A stretch of DNA of 33,441 nt from Candidatus Phocaeicola faecipullorum (lineage in GTDB: Bacteria; Bacteroidota; Bacteroidia; Bacteroidales; Bacteroidaceae): assembly GCA_018884025.1 (NCBI GenBank), contig JAHLFB010000289.1, forward strand, positions 1 through 33,441. Reading direction: 5' to 3'. The position numbers were made by a program, and so were the translations under genes. Shown here piece after piece: positions 1 to 8,694 of this stretch (position 1 is its first letter; each line of letters starts with the position of its first letter). The notes under the pieces are model-generated. The model was given only the letters and a program-made list of their open reading frames with translations. It made no database searches and was not told the DNA's origin.

Positions 1-39
1 CTGTTAACACATAAAGGTATGATATATAAAAAATCAATT

Positions 40-1167
40 ATGAAAAAATCAATACTACTATTGTCATTGTCAATGTTTTTGACAGTATCAGGTTTATATT
101 CACAGAAACTTGATAATCTTATAAGTTTAAAGGAAAATTCAAAGAACAGGCTTTTCCATAACTTAGGTAAGGCATCAAAAGTTCCGGCTTTCCAGTCGGA
201 AGGTTATTGGGTATGGGGAAGTTCAGTTGTGAAATCTCCCGATGGTAAATACCATATGTATGTATCTCGTTTCCCTAAATCATTGCCGTTTCATCCCGGA
301 TGGATGGTTGCTTCTGAGATTGTACATGCCGTGTCTGACAAAATTCAAGGGCCATATACTTTTTCTGACGTAGCCTTACCTGCACGCGGTGCCCAGTATT
401 GGGATGGAAAGTCAACTCATAATCCGCGTATTTTTTATTATAAAGGAAAGTATTACCTTATATATATGGGTTCAACTCATCCTTTTGAAAATCCTACATA
501 TGATGAACTGACTCTTGACAGTAAATGGTGTATCGTAGGAAGAGCGAATAAAAGGGTTGGACTGGCTGTAGCGGAAGCTCCTTATGGTCCATGGAAAAGG
601 TTTGATGAACCTATAATAAAGACAGAACCTAATACCTTTTATAGTTTTCTGACCTCTAATCCTTCTCCTATAATTCAGGAAGACGGTTCGGTACTTATGA
701 TTTTCAAGGGACGTCATTATACTAATGATGACAAATACTCTTCAATGTTTCTGGGGGTGGCATATGCCAAAAACATTGAAGGGCCGTATGAGGTCTTGAA
801 CAATAAGCAGCCTATCTTCCAGGTAGATGGTCAGGGGGAAGCTGAAGACCCGTTTTTATGGAAAGATGCCGATGGGTATCATATCATCTTTAAAGACCAT
901 GTAGCCAAATTTACTGGTGAAAAGGGAGGAGGGGCTATGGCGCATTCTTCCGATGGAATAAACTGGACAGTAGATCCTGATCCGAAAGCATATTCTTTGA
1001 CTGTGGAATGGGAAGACGGCAGTATAGACAAACAGGGACAGCTTGAGCGTCCTTTCATTTATTTTGAAAACGGTAAGCCTGTTTATATATTTTTTGCTAC
1101 TATGGATGGCCCCGGTGGGTTTGAAAATGCTACACGTTCGTGGAATATGTGTATCCCAATAAAATAA
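40..1167 (+). CDS. Secreted GH43-like five-bladed beta-propeller glycosidase
   Basis: Probably a periplasmic or surface glycoside hydrolase that trims a plant or host glycan; the substrate cannot be read from the sequence. The protein has a signal peptide (MKKSILLLSLSMFLTVSGLYSQ) and then repeated blade-like segments typical of the GH43/62/32/68/117/130 propeller superfamily: SPDGKYHMYVSRF, NPRIFYYKGKYYLIYMG, NPSPIIQEDGSVLMIFKG and AEDPFLWKDADGYHIIFKD. An in-frame ATG at 19 would add seven residues before the signal peptide, so I prefer 40. It lies 33 bp upstream of a GH95 gene on the same strand, so the two are probably co-transcribed and act on the same fucose- or galactose-bearing glycan. 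The window begins just before it, so its promoter and any SusC/SusD partners are out of view. Family assignment is good at the fold level and weak at the activity level. Confidence 0.8.
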   Translation: MKKSILLLSLSMFLTVSGLYSQKLDNLISLKENSKNRLFHNLGKASKVPAFQSEGYWVWGSSVVKSPDGKYHMYVSRFPKSLPFHPGWMVASEIVHAVSDKIQGPYTFSDVALPARGAQYWDGKSTHNPRIFYYKGKYYLIYMGSTHPFENPTYDELTLDSKWCIVGRANKRVGLAVAEAPYGPWKRFDEPIIKTEPNTFYSFLTSNPSPIIQEDGSVLMIFKGRHYTNDDKYSSMFLGVAYAKNIEGPYEVLNNKQPIFQVDGQGEAEDPFLWKDADGYHIIFKDHVAKFTGEKGGGAMAHSSDGINWTVDPDPKAYSLTVEWEDGSIDKQGQLERPFIYFENGKPVYIFFATMDGPGGFENATRSWNMCIPIK

Positions 1168-1200
1168 CGGTAAGATGAATAACAAAATTATTTTATTCAT

Positions 1201-3618
1201 ATGAAGTATATAAAAAAGTACATTTGGTCAGTTTTACTATTCTTATCGCTGTCTTCATATGCTGGAAATTTAAAATTATGGTATAATAAACCGGCATCTG
1301 AATGGACTGAAGCATTGCCGCTCGGTAATTCAAGGTTAGGTGTAATGGTTTATGGAGGCACTGAAGTGGAGGAATTACAATTGAATGAGGAAACGTTCTG
1401 GGCTGGTTCACCATATAGAAATGATAATCCAGATGCACTGAAAGCGTTGCCGGAAGTAAGAAAACTTATTTTTGCCGGCAGGTATAAAGAAGCGCAGGAT
1501 TTAGTCAATAAGAATTTTCTTACTCAAAGAAATGGAATGCCGTATCAGACTATCGGCAGCCTAATGATTAATTTCCAGAATCATAAGAATGCGACTGATT
1601 ATTATCGTGAACTTGATATTGAGAAGGCTGTCGCATCTGTCAGTTATAAGGTTGATGGCGTTACATATAAGAGGGAACTGTTCTCTTCTATTGCCGACAA
1701 TGTGGTAATAATGAGGATTTCATGTTCCGAACCTGGTAAATTATCGTTTGGAGTTTCTTTTAATTGTCCTTTGGAACATAAAGTTTCTGTAAAGAATAAA
1801 TGTTTATATCTTAAGGCAAAGGCCAATGACCATGAGGGAGTACCGGGAAAACTTTTCGATGAGACATTGGTAAAGGCTGTGAACGATGGAGGAAAAGTTT
1901 CATTTACGGATAATACTTTGAAAGTGGACAATGCCGACAGTGTTACTCTATATATATCGTCTGCCACTAACTTTATAAATTACAAGGATATAAGCGGTAA
2001 TTCATACAAGAAAGCAGTTGGATATCTGAATGAGGCTGTAAAGAAGGATTATGTACAGGCTAGGGAAGAACATATCAGAAGGTATAGTGAATTGTTTTCA
2101 AGGCTGAATCTTGAAATTTCTTCTGATGATTACTCAAACGAGCCTACAGACCAGAGAATAAAGAAATTTAATGATAGGAACGATGCTGGATTGGCAGTTC
2201 TTATGTTCCAGTATGGTCGTTATTTACTTATTTCATCGTCTCTGCCCGGTGGACAGCCAGCAAATCTTCAGGGTATATGGAATAAGGATAAGGTTGCACC
2301 ATGGGACAGTAAATATACGGTTAACATAAATCTGCAAATGAATTATTGGCCTGCGGAGGTTACCAATCTTAGCGAGTGTCATGAACCTTTGTTTAAAATG
2401 CTGGAGGAACTGTCAGAGGCTGGAAAGGAAACTGCCAGGGTGATGTATGGATGCAACGGCTGGGTATTGCATCATAATACGGATTTATGGCGTTCGACAG
2501 GAGTGGTTGACGGTGCCTTCTGGGGAATGTGGCCTAACGGTGGAGCATGGTTATGCCAGCATTTGTGGCAGCATTATTTATACACTGGAGATATGGCTTT
2601 CCTTGAAAAATATTATGATGTAATGAAAGGTTCGGCTGATTTCTTTATGGATTTTCTGGTGAAGCATCCTGTTTACGGATGGATGGTTTCATGTCCTTCC
2701 AACTCTCCTGAACATGGACCTAACGGAGAAAACAGTAATTCTGCTTCAACGGTTGCCGGATGTACGATGGATAATCAGATTGTGTTTGAGATATTGTGTA
2801 ATACGCGTGACGCGTCTAAGTTATTGAATAAAGAATCTCAATATATCGACAGGCTACAAAGTATGATTGATATGCTGGCTCCGATGCAGATTGGTAAATA
2901 TAATCAGTTGCAGGAATGGCTTGAAGATGTCGATAACCCTAACGATAAACACAGGCATATATCGCATGCTTTCGGATTGTATCCCGGTAATCAGGTTTCT
3001 CCGTACAAGAATCCGCAACTGTTTCAGGCTGTAAAGAACACACTGCTGCAAAGAGGAGACGAGGCTACAGGATGGTCTATCGGCTGGAAGATAAACCTGT
3101 GGGCACGAATGCAGGATGGAAATCATGCTTATAAGATTATAAGGAACTTGTTCGGAGGACGTACATATCCTAATTTGTTTGATGCGCATCCGCCTTTCCA
3201 GATTGACGGGAACTTCGGTTATACGGCCGGAGTTGCGGAAATGCTTGTTCAGAGCTATGATAAGGCGTTACATCTTTTGCCTGCTTTGCCGGACGAATGG
3301 AGAAGTGGTAAGGTTGCCGGTTTGAAAGCCAGAGGTGGTTTCACTGTAGATATGGAATGGCGGGGCGGCGAACTGTTGTCTGCCAAGATTAAATCCGAAA
3401 AGGGAGGTAATCTGAGAATACGTTCATTTATTCCTTTGAAAGGGAAAGGGCTGGTCAAGGCAGAGGGAAAGAATGAAAACCCTTATTATTGCAATGCTGA
3501 GATAAAAGAACCTTTGGTCTCAAAAGAAATAGTGGCTGAATATCCGGTATTGTTTAAGGTGTATGAGTATGATCTTGAAACTGAAGCCGGAAGTGAATAT
3601 GTAATACAGCGTTTATAA
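1201..3618 (+). CDS. GH95 alpha-L-fucosidase/galactosidase
   Basis: Inverting exo-glycosidase of family GH95, which removes alpha-1,2-linked L-fucose (some members act on alpha-L-galactose) from glycans. It is 805 aa and secreted, with the signal peptide ending near SSYAG. The start of the mature protein (LWYNKPASEWTEALPLGNSRLG) is the GH95 N-terminal beta-domain signature; an alpha/alpha barrel and a C-terminal beta domain follow. By comparison with the known Bifidobacterium enzyme I match the water-activating Asn pair to N375/N377 (NINLQMNYWPAE), the general acid to E504 (NSPEHGP) and the supporting Asp to D669 (FQIDGNFG). These matches are from motif context, not an alignment. It starts 33 bp after the GH43-like gene and ends before a strong terminator. 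Confidence 0.93.
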   Translation: MKYIKKYIWSVLLFLSLSSYAGNLKLWYNKPASEWTEALPLGNSRLGVMVYGGTEVEELQLNEETFWAGSPYRNDNPDALKALPEVRKLIFAGRYKEAQDLVNKNFLTQRNGMPYQTIGSLMINFQNHKNATDYYRELDIEKAVASVSYKVDGVTYKRELFSSIADNVVIMRISCSEPGKLSFGVSFNCPLEHKVSVKNKCLYLKAKANDHEGVPGKLFDETLVKAVNDGGKVSFTDNTLKVDNADSVTLYISSATNFINYKDISGNSYKKAVGYLNEAVKKDYVQAREEHIRRYSELFSRLNLEISSDDYSNEPTDQRIKKFNDRNDAGLAVLMFQYGRYLLISSSLPGGQPANLQGIWNKDKVAPWDSKYTVNINLQMNYWPAEVTNLSECHEPLFKMLEELSEAGKETARVMYGCNGWVLHHNTDLWRSTGVVDGAFWGMWPNGGAWLCQHLWQHYLYTGDMAFLEKYYDVMKGSADFFMDFLVKHPVYGWMVSCPSNSPEHGPNGENSNSASTVAGCTMDNQIVFEILCNTRDASKLLNKESQYIDRLQSMIDMLAPMQIGKYNQLQEWLEDVDNPNDKHRHISHAFGLYPGNQVSPYKNPQLFQAVKNTLLQRGDEATGWSIGWKINLWARMQDGNHAYKIIRNLFGGRTYPNLFDAHPPFQIDGNFGYTAGVAEMLVQSYDKALHLLPALPDEWRSGKVAGLKARGGFTVDMEWRGGELLSAKIKSEKGGNLRIRSFIPLKGKGLVKAEGKNENPYYCNAEIKEPLVSKEIVAEYPVLFKVYEYDLETEAGSEYVIQRL

Positions 3619-3634
3619 TAATATCTTCTTATAG

Positions 3635-3682
3635 AACAGGAATAAATATCATGCTGATTGATTATTTATTCCTGTTTTTTTT
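3635..3682 (+). terminator. Rho-independent terminator after GH95
   Basis: A perfect 14-bp inverted repeat (AACAGGAATAAATA at 3635-3648, its complement at 3663-3676) runs into an unbroken T tract to 3682. It ends the GH43-GH95 transcript. Confidence 0.9.
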
Positions 3683-3685
3683 ATG

Positions 3686-3693
3686 TAATTTTG
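3686..3693 (+). promoter_or_regulatory. Probable -7 promoter box for carbonic anhydrase gene
   Basis: TAATTTTG fits the Bacteroidetes -7 consensus TAnnTTTG and lies 27 bases before the ATG at 3721. No clear TTTG is seen 19-21 bases upstream, so only the -7 half is supported. Confidence 0.55.
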
Positions 3694-3720
3694 TTTCATG
3701 TATTATATATATTATTGATT

Positions 3721-4272
3721 ATGATAGACGAATTACTGAAATACAACAAATCTTTTGTTGAAACGAAATCGTATGAGAAGTTTCTTACAACCAAGTATCC
3801 TGACAAGAAGATTGCCATTGTAACATGTATGGATACCAGACTTGTGGAATTGTTGCCGGCAGCTCTCGGTCTTAAAAACGGTGATGTCAAGATTATAAAA
3901 AATGCCGGAGGTACTATTACTCATCCTTTCGGTAGTGCCATGCGAAGTCTTCTTGTAGCTATTTATGAACTAGGTGTGGAGGAAGTTATGATTATTGGTC
4001 ATACTGACTGTGGCGTACAGCATATGGACAGTGAAGTTATGCTTTCGCATATGCGGTCGCGCGGCGTTTCGCAGGATCACATAGAGATGATGGAGTATTG
4101 CGATATCGACCTGCGCTCATGGCTTAGCGGATTTGATGATACGGAGGATGCCGTAAGAAAGAGTGTGCATATAGTGAAACATCATCCTTTGATGCCGTCG
4201 GAAGGAATTAATGTCAGGGGATTTATAATGAACTCCGTGACGGGTGAACTGGTTGAGGTTGATGCCGATTAA
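3721..4272 (+). CDS. Beta-class carbonic anhydrase
   Basis: Zinc enzyme interconverting CO2 and bicarbonate, cytoplasmic (no signal peptide). In Bacteroidetes it supplies bicarbonate/CO2 for carboxylations such as the succinate pathway. The 183-aa protein shows the beta-class zinc site: C36-x-D38-x-R40 (VTCMDTR) and H94-x-x-C97 (GHTDCG), with the Asp/Arg dyad intact. Its length matches the short class found in many Gram-positives and Bacteroidetes rather than the 220-aa plant/E. coli type. The reading frame is open back to 3658, but the extension is hydrophobic, low-complexity and overlaps the upstream terminator and promoter box, so ATG 3721 is the start. It converges with the M20 gene downstream. 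Confidence 0.93.
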   Translation: MIDELLKYNKSFVETKSYEKFLTTKYPDKKIAIVTCMDTRLVELLPAALGLKNGDVKIIKNAGGTITHPFGSAMRSLLVAIYELGVEEVMIIGHTDCGVQHMDSEVMLSHMRSRGVSQDHIEMMEYCDIDLRSWLSGFDDTEDAVRKSVHIVKHHPLMPSEGINVRGFIMNSVTGELVEVDAD

Positions 4273-4303
4273 GAAAATGGACTGGATTAAAGTTCCAGTC
4301 CAT
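4270..4303 (-). terminator. Terminator overlapping 3' end of the M20 gene
   Basis: A perfect 9-bp repeat ATGGACTGG (4277-4285) / CCAGTCCAT (4295-4303). Read on the minus strand it is followed by TTTTCTTA. One arm is inside the last codons of the minus-strand hydrolase, so coding sequence and terminator are shared in the 14-base gap between convergent genes. Confidence 0.65.
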
Positions 4304-5354
4304 CTAACAGTCTAATATATAAGTTTATAGCTTCTTCTATTTCATTTATCATTATATATTCGTCGGCAGTGTGGGAACGTGATGATTTTCCCGGTCCTAT
4401 TTTTACAGAGGTGAATGGCATGAGTGCCTGGTCTGAAAGTGTCGGCGAACCGAATGGAGTCTTTCCTAATGATATTGCCCGTTTCACTATAGGGTGGTTA
4501 GGCGATATGCTTGAAGAATTGAGTCTGAAAGACCGTGCTTTTGCTTCACTGTTTATGTGTTTTTTTATTTCTTCAAACAATGCTTCGTTGGAGTAACATT
4601 CATTGCTGCGGATATCTACCACAATGCTGCATGTATCAGGTATTACATTGTGTTGTGTACCGGCATTAATCTGTGTAACGGTCATTTTTACAGGGCCTAG
4701 AAGTGGTGATTCTTTTTCAAAACGGTGAGTGCGGAACCACTCAATATCGGGTAATATCTTGTATATCGCATTATCGCCTTCTTCTCTTGCGGCATGTCCT
4801 GAGCGGCCTTGGGCTACTACATCGAGTACCATTAAACCTTTTTCGGCTATTGCCGGGTTCATTTCTGTAGGTTCACCTACTATTCCCAAAGTTATTGGAG
4901 GCAGTTGTGGAAGTACGCTTTCTATGCCGTTTTTTCCTGAAACTTCTTCTTCGCATGAGGCAAGGAATATAAGGTTGTATTTTTGTTCTGTTGCGCTCAG
5001 GTGTTTGTAAGTTTCAAACAGTGATACCAAAGATGCTCCCGCATCATTGCTTCCCAGTCCGAACAACTTTCCGTTGTCTATCTTTGGTGTGAAAGGTTGC
5101 TTGCGCCACCCGTTTACCGGTTTTACTGTGTCTATATGTGAGTTTAAAAGAATAGTGGGTTTCGATGTATCGAACATTGGACTGATACACCACACATTGT
5201 TTCCCATGCGTCCGGTCATGATTCCGGATTCTTCGATATAAGTTTGCAGGAAATCGGCTGCAGCATCTTCCTCCCTGCTTATTGACGGGATTCCTATTAA
5301 TGCCTGGAGCAGCGTTACGGCTTCTGAAGTATAATAACTGGTATCTGTCATCAT
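4287..5354 (-). CDS. M20 metallo-hydrolase, ArgE-like amino-acid deacylase
   Basis: Two-zinc amidohydrolase of peptidase family M20, most like the N-acetyl/N-succinyl-ornithine deacylase branch; Bacteroides makes arginine through N-succinyl-ornithine, so that is the likeliest role. From the start at 5354 the protein is 355 aa. Visible metal-site residues are H73 and D75 (NSHIDTV), D104 (GSNDAGAS) and the Glu pair E135/E136 (SCEEEVSG); SGHAAREEGDNAIY and DIRSNE are also family-like. The frame extends 18 codons upstream to 5408, but that part overlaps the promoter boxes and reads as non-protein; ATGATG at 5354/5351 is the natural start. No arg gene sits beside it, so a general dipeptidase/deacylase role remains possible. 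Confidence 0.82.
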   Translation of the reverse strand: MMTDTSYYTSEAVTLLQALIGIPSISREEDAAADFLQTYIEESGIMTGRMGNNVWCISPMFDTSKPTILLNSHIDTVKPVNGWRKQPFTPKIDNGKLFGLGSNDAGASLVSLFETYKHLSATEQKYNLIFLASCEEEVSGKNGIESVLPQLPPITLGIVGEPTEMNPAIAEKGLMVLDVVAQGRSGHAAREEGDNAIYKILPDIEWFRTHRFEKESPLLGPVKMTVTQINAGTQHNVIPDTCSIVVDIRSNECYSNEALFEEIKKHINSEAKARSFRLNSSSISPNHPIVKRAISLGKTPFGSPTLSDQALMPFTSVKIGPGKSSRSHTADEYIMINEIEEAINLYIRLLDGLEL

Positions 5355-5374
5355 ATTGCTCTGATATTTTATGG

Positions 5375-5409
5375 CAAAGATATGTTTTATTTTAATATAT
5401 AGTAACAAA
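5375..5409 (-). promoter_or_regulatory. Probable promoter of the M20 gene
   Basis: On the minus strand TATCTTTG (5375-5382) matches TAnnTTTG. A TTTG lies at 5406-5409 with a 23-base spacer, slightly longer than usual. It is back to back with the divergent acyl-CoA synthetase promoter. Confidence 0.5.
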
Positions 5410-5435
5410 TTAGTGGTAAAATAGAAAAATATAAT

Positions 5436-5443
5436 TAACTTTG
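5436..5443 (+). promoter_or_regulatory. Probable -7 box for acyl-CoA synthetase gene
   Basis: TAACTTTG matches TAnnTTTG, 30 bases before the ATG at 5474. No good -33 TTTG is seen. Confidence 0.55.
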
Positions 5444-5473
5444 CGTATTAAGAATTCTAAATAACTATATAAA

Positions 5474-7279
5474 ATGGGCAAATCGTTTTTGTCTGACCTT
5501 GTTTTCCGTCAGGCTAGAAAATATGGTGATAGGGTAGCTCTTAAATATCGTGACTATTCTATATCGTCTTGGATATCTGTATCATGGAACAAATTTGCGG
5601 AGAAAGTGAAATATGTTTCACGTGCTATGGTGGCACTGGGAATAAAGGAACAGGAAAATGTAGGTGTATTCTCGCAGAATATGCCTGAATGTTTTTATGT
5701 TGATTTTGGAGCCTATGCCACAAGGGTGGTTACTATTCCACTTTATGCTACCAGTTCAGAATCTCAGGTTAATTATATATTGCAGGATGCATCAATAAGG
5801 TATCTTTTCGTCGGTGAACAATACCAGTACGAGGTGGCTCGCCGTGTACAAGGACTGTGTCATACTTTAAAACAGATTATTATATTCGATTCAAGTGTCA
5901 AAAAACTTCCGGGAGATAATAACTCCATGTATTTTGACGACTTCATAAAACTTGGTGAGGATGAGTCTCTGCAGGCTGAGGTTGACAGACGTACTGAAGC
6001 ATCTTTGCCTGAAGATTTGGCAAATATACTATATACATCCGGTACTACAGGAGAATCTAAAGGAGTTATGCTCCATCATTCATGTTTTGAGTTTGGTATA
6101 AAAGCGCATTATGGACGTTTGAAAACTCTTTCGGATAAAGATGTAGTAATGAATTTCTTGCCGTTCACTCATATATTTGAACGCGCATGGTCGTATCTTT
6201 GTCTTGATATCGGTTGTACATTGTGTGTAAATCTTCGTCCTGCCGATATCCAGAAAACTATAAAAGAAGTACGTCCTACCGCAATGTGCAGTGTGCCTCG
6301 TTTCTGGGAAAAAGTTTATGCCGGTGTAATGGAAAAAATTAATGAGACAACCGGTGTGAAGAAAAAACTAATGCTTGATGCCATAAAGGTTGGTAAGGAA
6401 TATAATATTGATTGCCTTATGAACGGCAAGGAACCGTCGGCTATGCTAAAGTTGAAGTACAAGTTCTATGAAAAGACTATTTATAGTCTGCTTAAGAAAA
6501 CGATAGGTATAGAAAATGGCAATTTCTTCCCGACTGCCGGTGCTGCTATACCTTCGAAAGTAGAGGAATTTGTAAGGTCTGTAGGTATAAATATGATAGC
6601 AGGATACGGACTGACAGAAACTACTGCTACAGTGACATGCCAATGGATTGATGATTTCAAGATAGGTTCTGTCGGAAGAGTATTGCCGGGAGTAGAGGTT
6701 AAAATCGGAGAAAACAATGAGATTTTAGTAAAAGGTGAGACCGTTACCAAGGGATATTATAAGAAAGAGGCGATAACCAAAGAGGCATTTACCGAGGACG
6801 GATGGTTCCATACAGGCGATGCAGGGTACATGAAAGACGGCCTTCTGTATCTTACAGATAGAATCAAGGATTTGTTTAAGACCTCAAATGGTAAATATAT
6901 CGCTCCGCAGGCTATAGAAACAAAGCTGGTAGTTGATAAATATATTGATCAGATATCAATCATAGCAGACCAGAGAAAGTATGTTTCAGCCCTTATTGTT
7001 CCTGAATATTCACAGGTGAAGGCATATGCAGAGGCTAAAGGTATTAAATATACTGATATGAAAGACTTGTTGGGTAAGCCTGAAATTCAAGAACTTTTCC
7101 GTATGCGTATTGATACGCTTCAGCAGGAATTTGCACATTATGAGCAGATTAAGAAATTTACTTTGTTGCCTGAACCGTTCAGTATGGAGAGGGGAGAACT
7201 TACAAATACTCTTAAAATCAAACGTCCTGTATTGATGAAAAACTATGCAGAGGAGATAGAGAAGATGTATGAGGAATAA
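5474..7279 (+). CDS. Long-chain acyl-CoA synthetase (AMP-forming)
   Basis: Activates fatty acids to acyl-CoA via an acyl-AMP intermediate, in the cytoplasm or at the inner membrane face. The 601-aa protein has the ANL superfamily motifs in order: the phosphate-binding loop YTSGTTGESKG at about 187-197, the GYGLTETTATV motif, the WFHTGDAGYM motif and the hinge/C-terminal DRIKDLFKTSNGKYIAPQAIE. This is the FadD-like, bacterial and plant long-chain subtype often annotated as AMP-dependent synthetase. The C-terminal Lys region (GELTNTLKIKRP) is present, so the enzyme looks complete. It is a lone gene: divergent from the M20 gene and separated from prfB by a strong promoter. In Bacteroidales, which lack a full beta-oxidation set, the likely use is recycling or uptake of fatty acids for lipids (inference). 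Confidence 0.9.
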   Translation: MGKSFLSDLVFRQARKYGDRVALKYRDYSISSWISVSWNKFAEKVKYVSRAMVALGIKEQENVGVFSQNMPECFYVDFGAYATRVVTIPLYATSSESQVNYILQDASIRYLFVGEQYQYEVARRVQGLCHTLKQIIIFDSSVKKLPGDNNSMYFDDFIKLGEDESLQAEVDRRTEASLPEDLANILYTSGTTGESKGVMLHHSCFEFGIKAHYGRLKTLSDKDVVMNFLPFTHIFERAWSYLCLDIGCTLCVNLRPADIQKTIKEVRPTAMCSVPRFWEKVYAGVMEKINETTGVKKKLMLDAIKVGKEYNIDCLMNGKEPSAMLKLKYKFYEKTIYSLLKKTIGIENGNFFPTAGAAIPSKVEEFVRSVGINMIAGYGLTETTATVTCQWIDDFKIGSVGRVLPGVEVKIGENNEILVKGETVTKGYYKKEAITKEAFTEDGWFHTGDAGYMKDGLLYLTDRIKDLFKTSNGKYIAPQAIETKLVVDKYIDQISIIADQRKYVSALIVPEYSQVKAYAEAKGIKYTDMKDLLGKPEIQELFRMRIDTLQQEFAHYEQIKKFTLLPEPFSMERGELTNTLKIKRPVLMKNYAEEIEKMYEE

Positions 7280-7282
7280 CAC

Positions 7283-7313
7283 TTTGTCATTTTGTGTTTT
7301 TTGACTAACTTTG
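7283..7313 (+). promoter_or_regulatory. Consensus Bacteroidetes promoter of prfB
   Basis: TTTG at 7283-7286, a 19-base spacer, then TAACTTTG at 7306-7313. Both boxes and the spacing match the sigma-70-type consensus of Bacteroides. The expected transcript start is near 7320, about 15 bases before the ATG. Confidence 0.8.
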
Positions 7314-7334
7314 TAGCCGCAAAAAAGGAATAAG

Positions 7335-8450
7335 ATGATTACAATAGAACAACTTAAGGACTTAAAGGAACGTACAGAGGCGCTTTATCGCTATCTGGAT
7401 ATAGAAAACAAGCTGGTACAGGTGGAGGAAGAACAACTTCGTACACAGGCTCCGGGATTTTGGGACGACGCCAAGAAGGCTGAAGCCCAAATGAAAAAGG
7501 TCAAAGGATTACAGGCATGGATTGACGGATATAAAGAGGTTAAAACTCTAGTTGACGAACTGGAATTGTCTTTCGACTTTTTCAAGGATGAACTTGTGAC
7601 AGAGCAGGAAGTTGACGAGGCTTACAATAAGGCACAGGTCGCCGTAGAAGAATTGGAACTTAAAAATATGCTTCGTTCTGAGGCGGATCAGATGGATTGT
7701 GTGCTGAAAATAAATTCAGGCGCAGGCGGTACAGAAAGCCAGGACTGGTCATCAATGCTTATGCGTATGTATATGCGTTGGGCTGAAAGTAATGGATATA
7801 AATTGTCTGTTGCAAACTTGCAGGAAGGTGATGAAGCCGGTATCAAGACTGTAACGATGAATATAGAAGGACCTTATGCATATGGATACCTGAAAGGAGA
7901 AAACGGTGTTCACCGCCTTGTGCGTGTATCTCCGTACAATGCTCAGGGAAAGCGTATGACTTCGTTCGCTTCAGTATTCGTAACTCCTTTGGTTGACGAT
8001 TCTATAGAGGTGACAATAGAACCTGCACGTATGTCTTGGGATACTTTCCGAAGTGGTGGTGCTGGTGGACAGAACGTAAACAAGGTTGAATCTGGAGTAC
8101 GTCTCCGTTATCAATATAAAGATCCATATACAGGAGAAGAAGAAGAAATCCTTATTGAAAATACCGAAACACGTGACCAGCCGAAGAATAAGGAAAATGC
8201 CTTGAGACAGTTGCGTTCTATTCTTTATGATAAAGAGCTTCAGCACAGAATGGAAGAACAGGCAAAGGTTGAGGCTGGAAAAAAGAAAATCGAATGGGGC
8301 TCTCAGATCAGAAGTTATGTATTTGACGACCGTCGTGTAAAAGACCATCGTACCAATTATCAGACTTCAGATGTGAACGGAGTAATGGATGGAAAGATTG
8401 ATGGCTTTATAAAAGCATATTTGATGGAATTTTCGGATAGTGAGGCCTGA
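7335..8450 (+). CDS. prfB: Peptide chain release factor 2
   Basis: Class I release factor that reads UGA and UAA and triggers hydrolysis of peptidyl-tRNA on the ribosome. The 371-aa protein has the N-terminal helical domain, the codon-recognition region and the universal GGQ at 244-246 (SGGAGGQNVNKVES). The stop-codon tripeptide, SPF in E. coli RF2, reads SPY at 199-201 (VRVSPYNAQGKR). In many bacteria prfB carries a +1 programmed frameshift at an in-frame UGA near codon 25 (CUU UGA C). Here the equivalent site reads TAT CTG GAT with no stop and the whole protein is in one frame. It has its own promoter and no obvious terminator. RF2 rather than RF1 is chosen from overall sequence (GFWDD, WGSQIRSYV, KDHRT). 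Confidence 0.95.
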   Translation: MITIEQLKDLKERTEALYRYLDIENKLVQVEEEQLRTQAPGFWDDAKKAEAQMKKVKGLQAWIDGYKEVKTLVDELELSFDFFKDELVTEQEVDEAYNKAQVAVEELELKNMLRSEADQMDCVLKINSGAGGTESQDWSSMLMRMYMRWAESNGYKLSVANLQEGDEAGIKTVTMNIEGPYAYGYLKGENGVHRLVRVSPYNAQGKRMTSFASVFVTPLVDDSIEVTIEPARMSWDTFRSGGAGGQNVNKVESGVRLRYQYKDPYTGEEEEILIENTETRDQPKNKENALRQLRSILYDKELQHRMEEQAKVEAGKKKIEWGSQIRSYVFDDRRVKDHRTNYQTSDVNGVMDGKIDGFIKAYLMEFSDSEA

Positions 8451-8476
8451 TAGCATATAAAATTTTTACGCTCAGT

Positions 8477-8507
8477 TTTGCTATTTATCAATTAAATAGT
8501 AATTTTG
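8477..8507 (+). promoter_or_regulatory. Consensus promoter of the small membrane protein gene
   Basis: TTTG at 8477-8480, 19-base spacer, TAATTTTG at 8500-8507. All positions of the Bacteroidetes consensus are matched. This supports the short gene at 8536 as a separately transcribed unit. Confidence 0.8.
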
Positions 8508-8535
8508 GCGTAATTAACTATAAAAAAGATTTGCT

Positions 8536-8676
8536 ATGAGTCAGAAACATAACATTAAGAAACAGAATTACGAGAAACGTCAAGAAGAAAAGGCTGACAA
8601 GGTATTTAAGATAGTATGTATTTCCATATTGGTACTTGGAGTATTGTTGGCAGTAGCATATAGCGTAGCTTTTTGA
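8536..8676 (+). CDS. 46-aa single-pass membrane protein
   Basis: Function unknown. The reading frame encodes 46 residues: a strongly charged Lys/Glu-rich N-terminal half (MSQKHNIKKQNYEKRQEEKA) and one hydrophobic helix at about 24-46 that ends at the C-terminus, so it is a tail-anchored or simple inner-membrane peptide with the charged part in the cytoplasm. Support for a real gene is strong for its size: a complete consensus promoter 29 bases upstream, a clean ATG and a stem-loop after the stop. It lies between prfB and a CYTH protein and seems to be its own transcript. I do not recognise a named family. Confidence 0.7.
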   Translation: MSQKHNIKKQNYEKRQEEKADKVFKIVCISILVLGVLLAVAYSVAF

Positions 8677-8694
8677 TTTTCTAAAGTATAGAAT

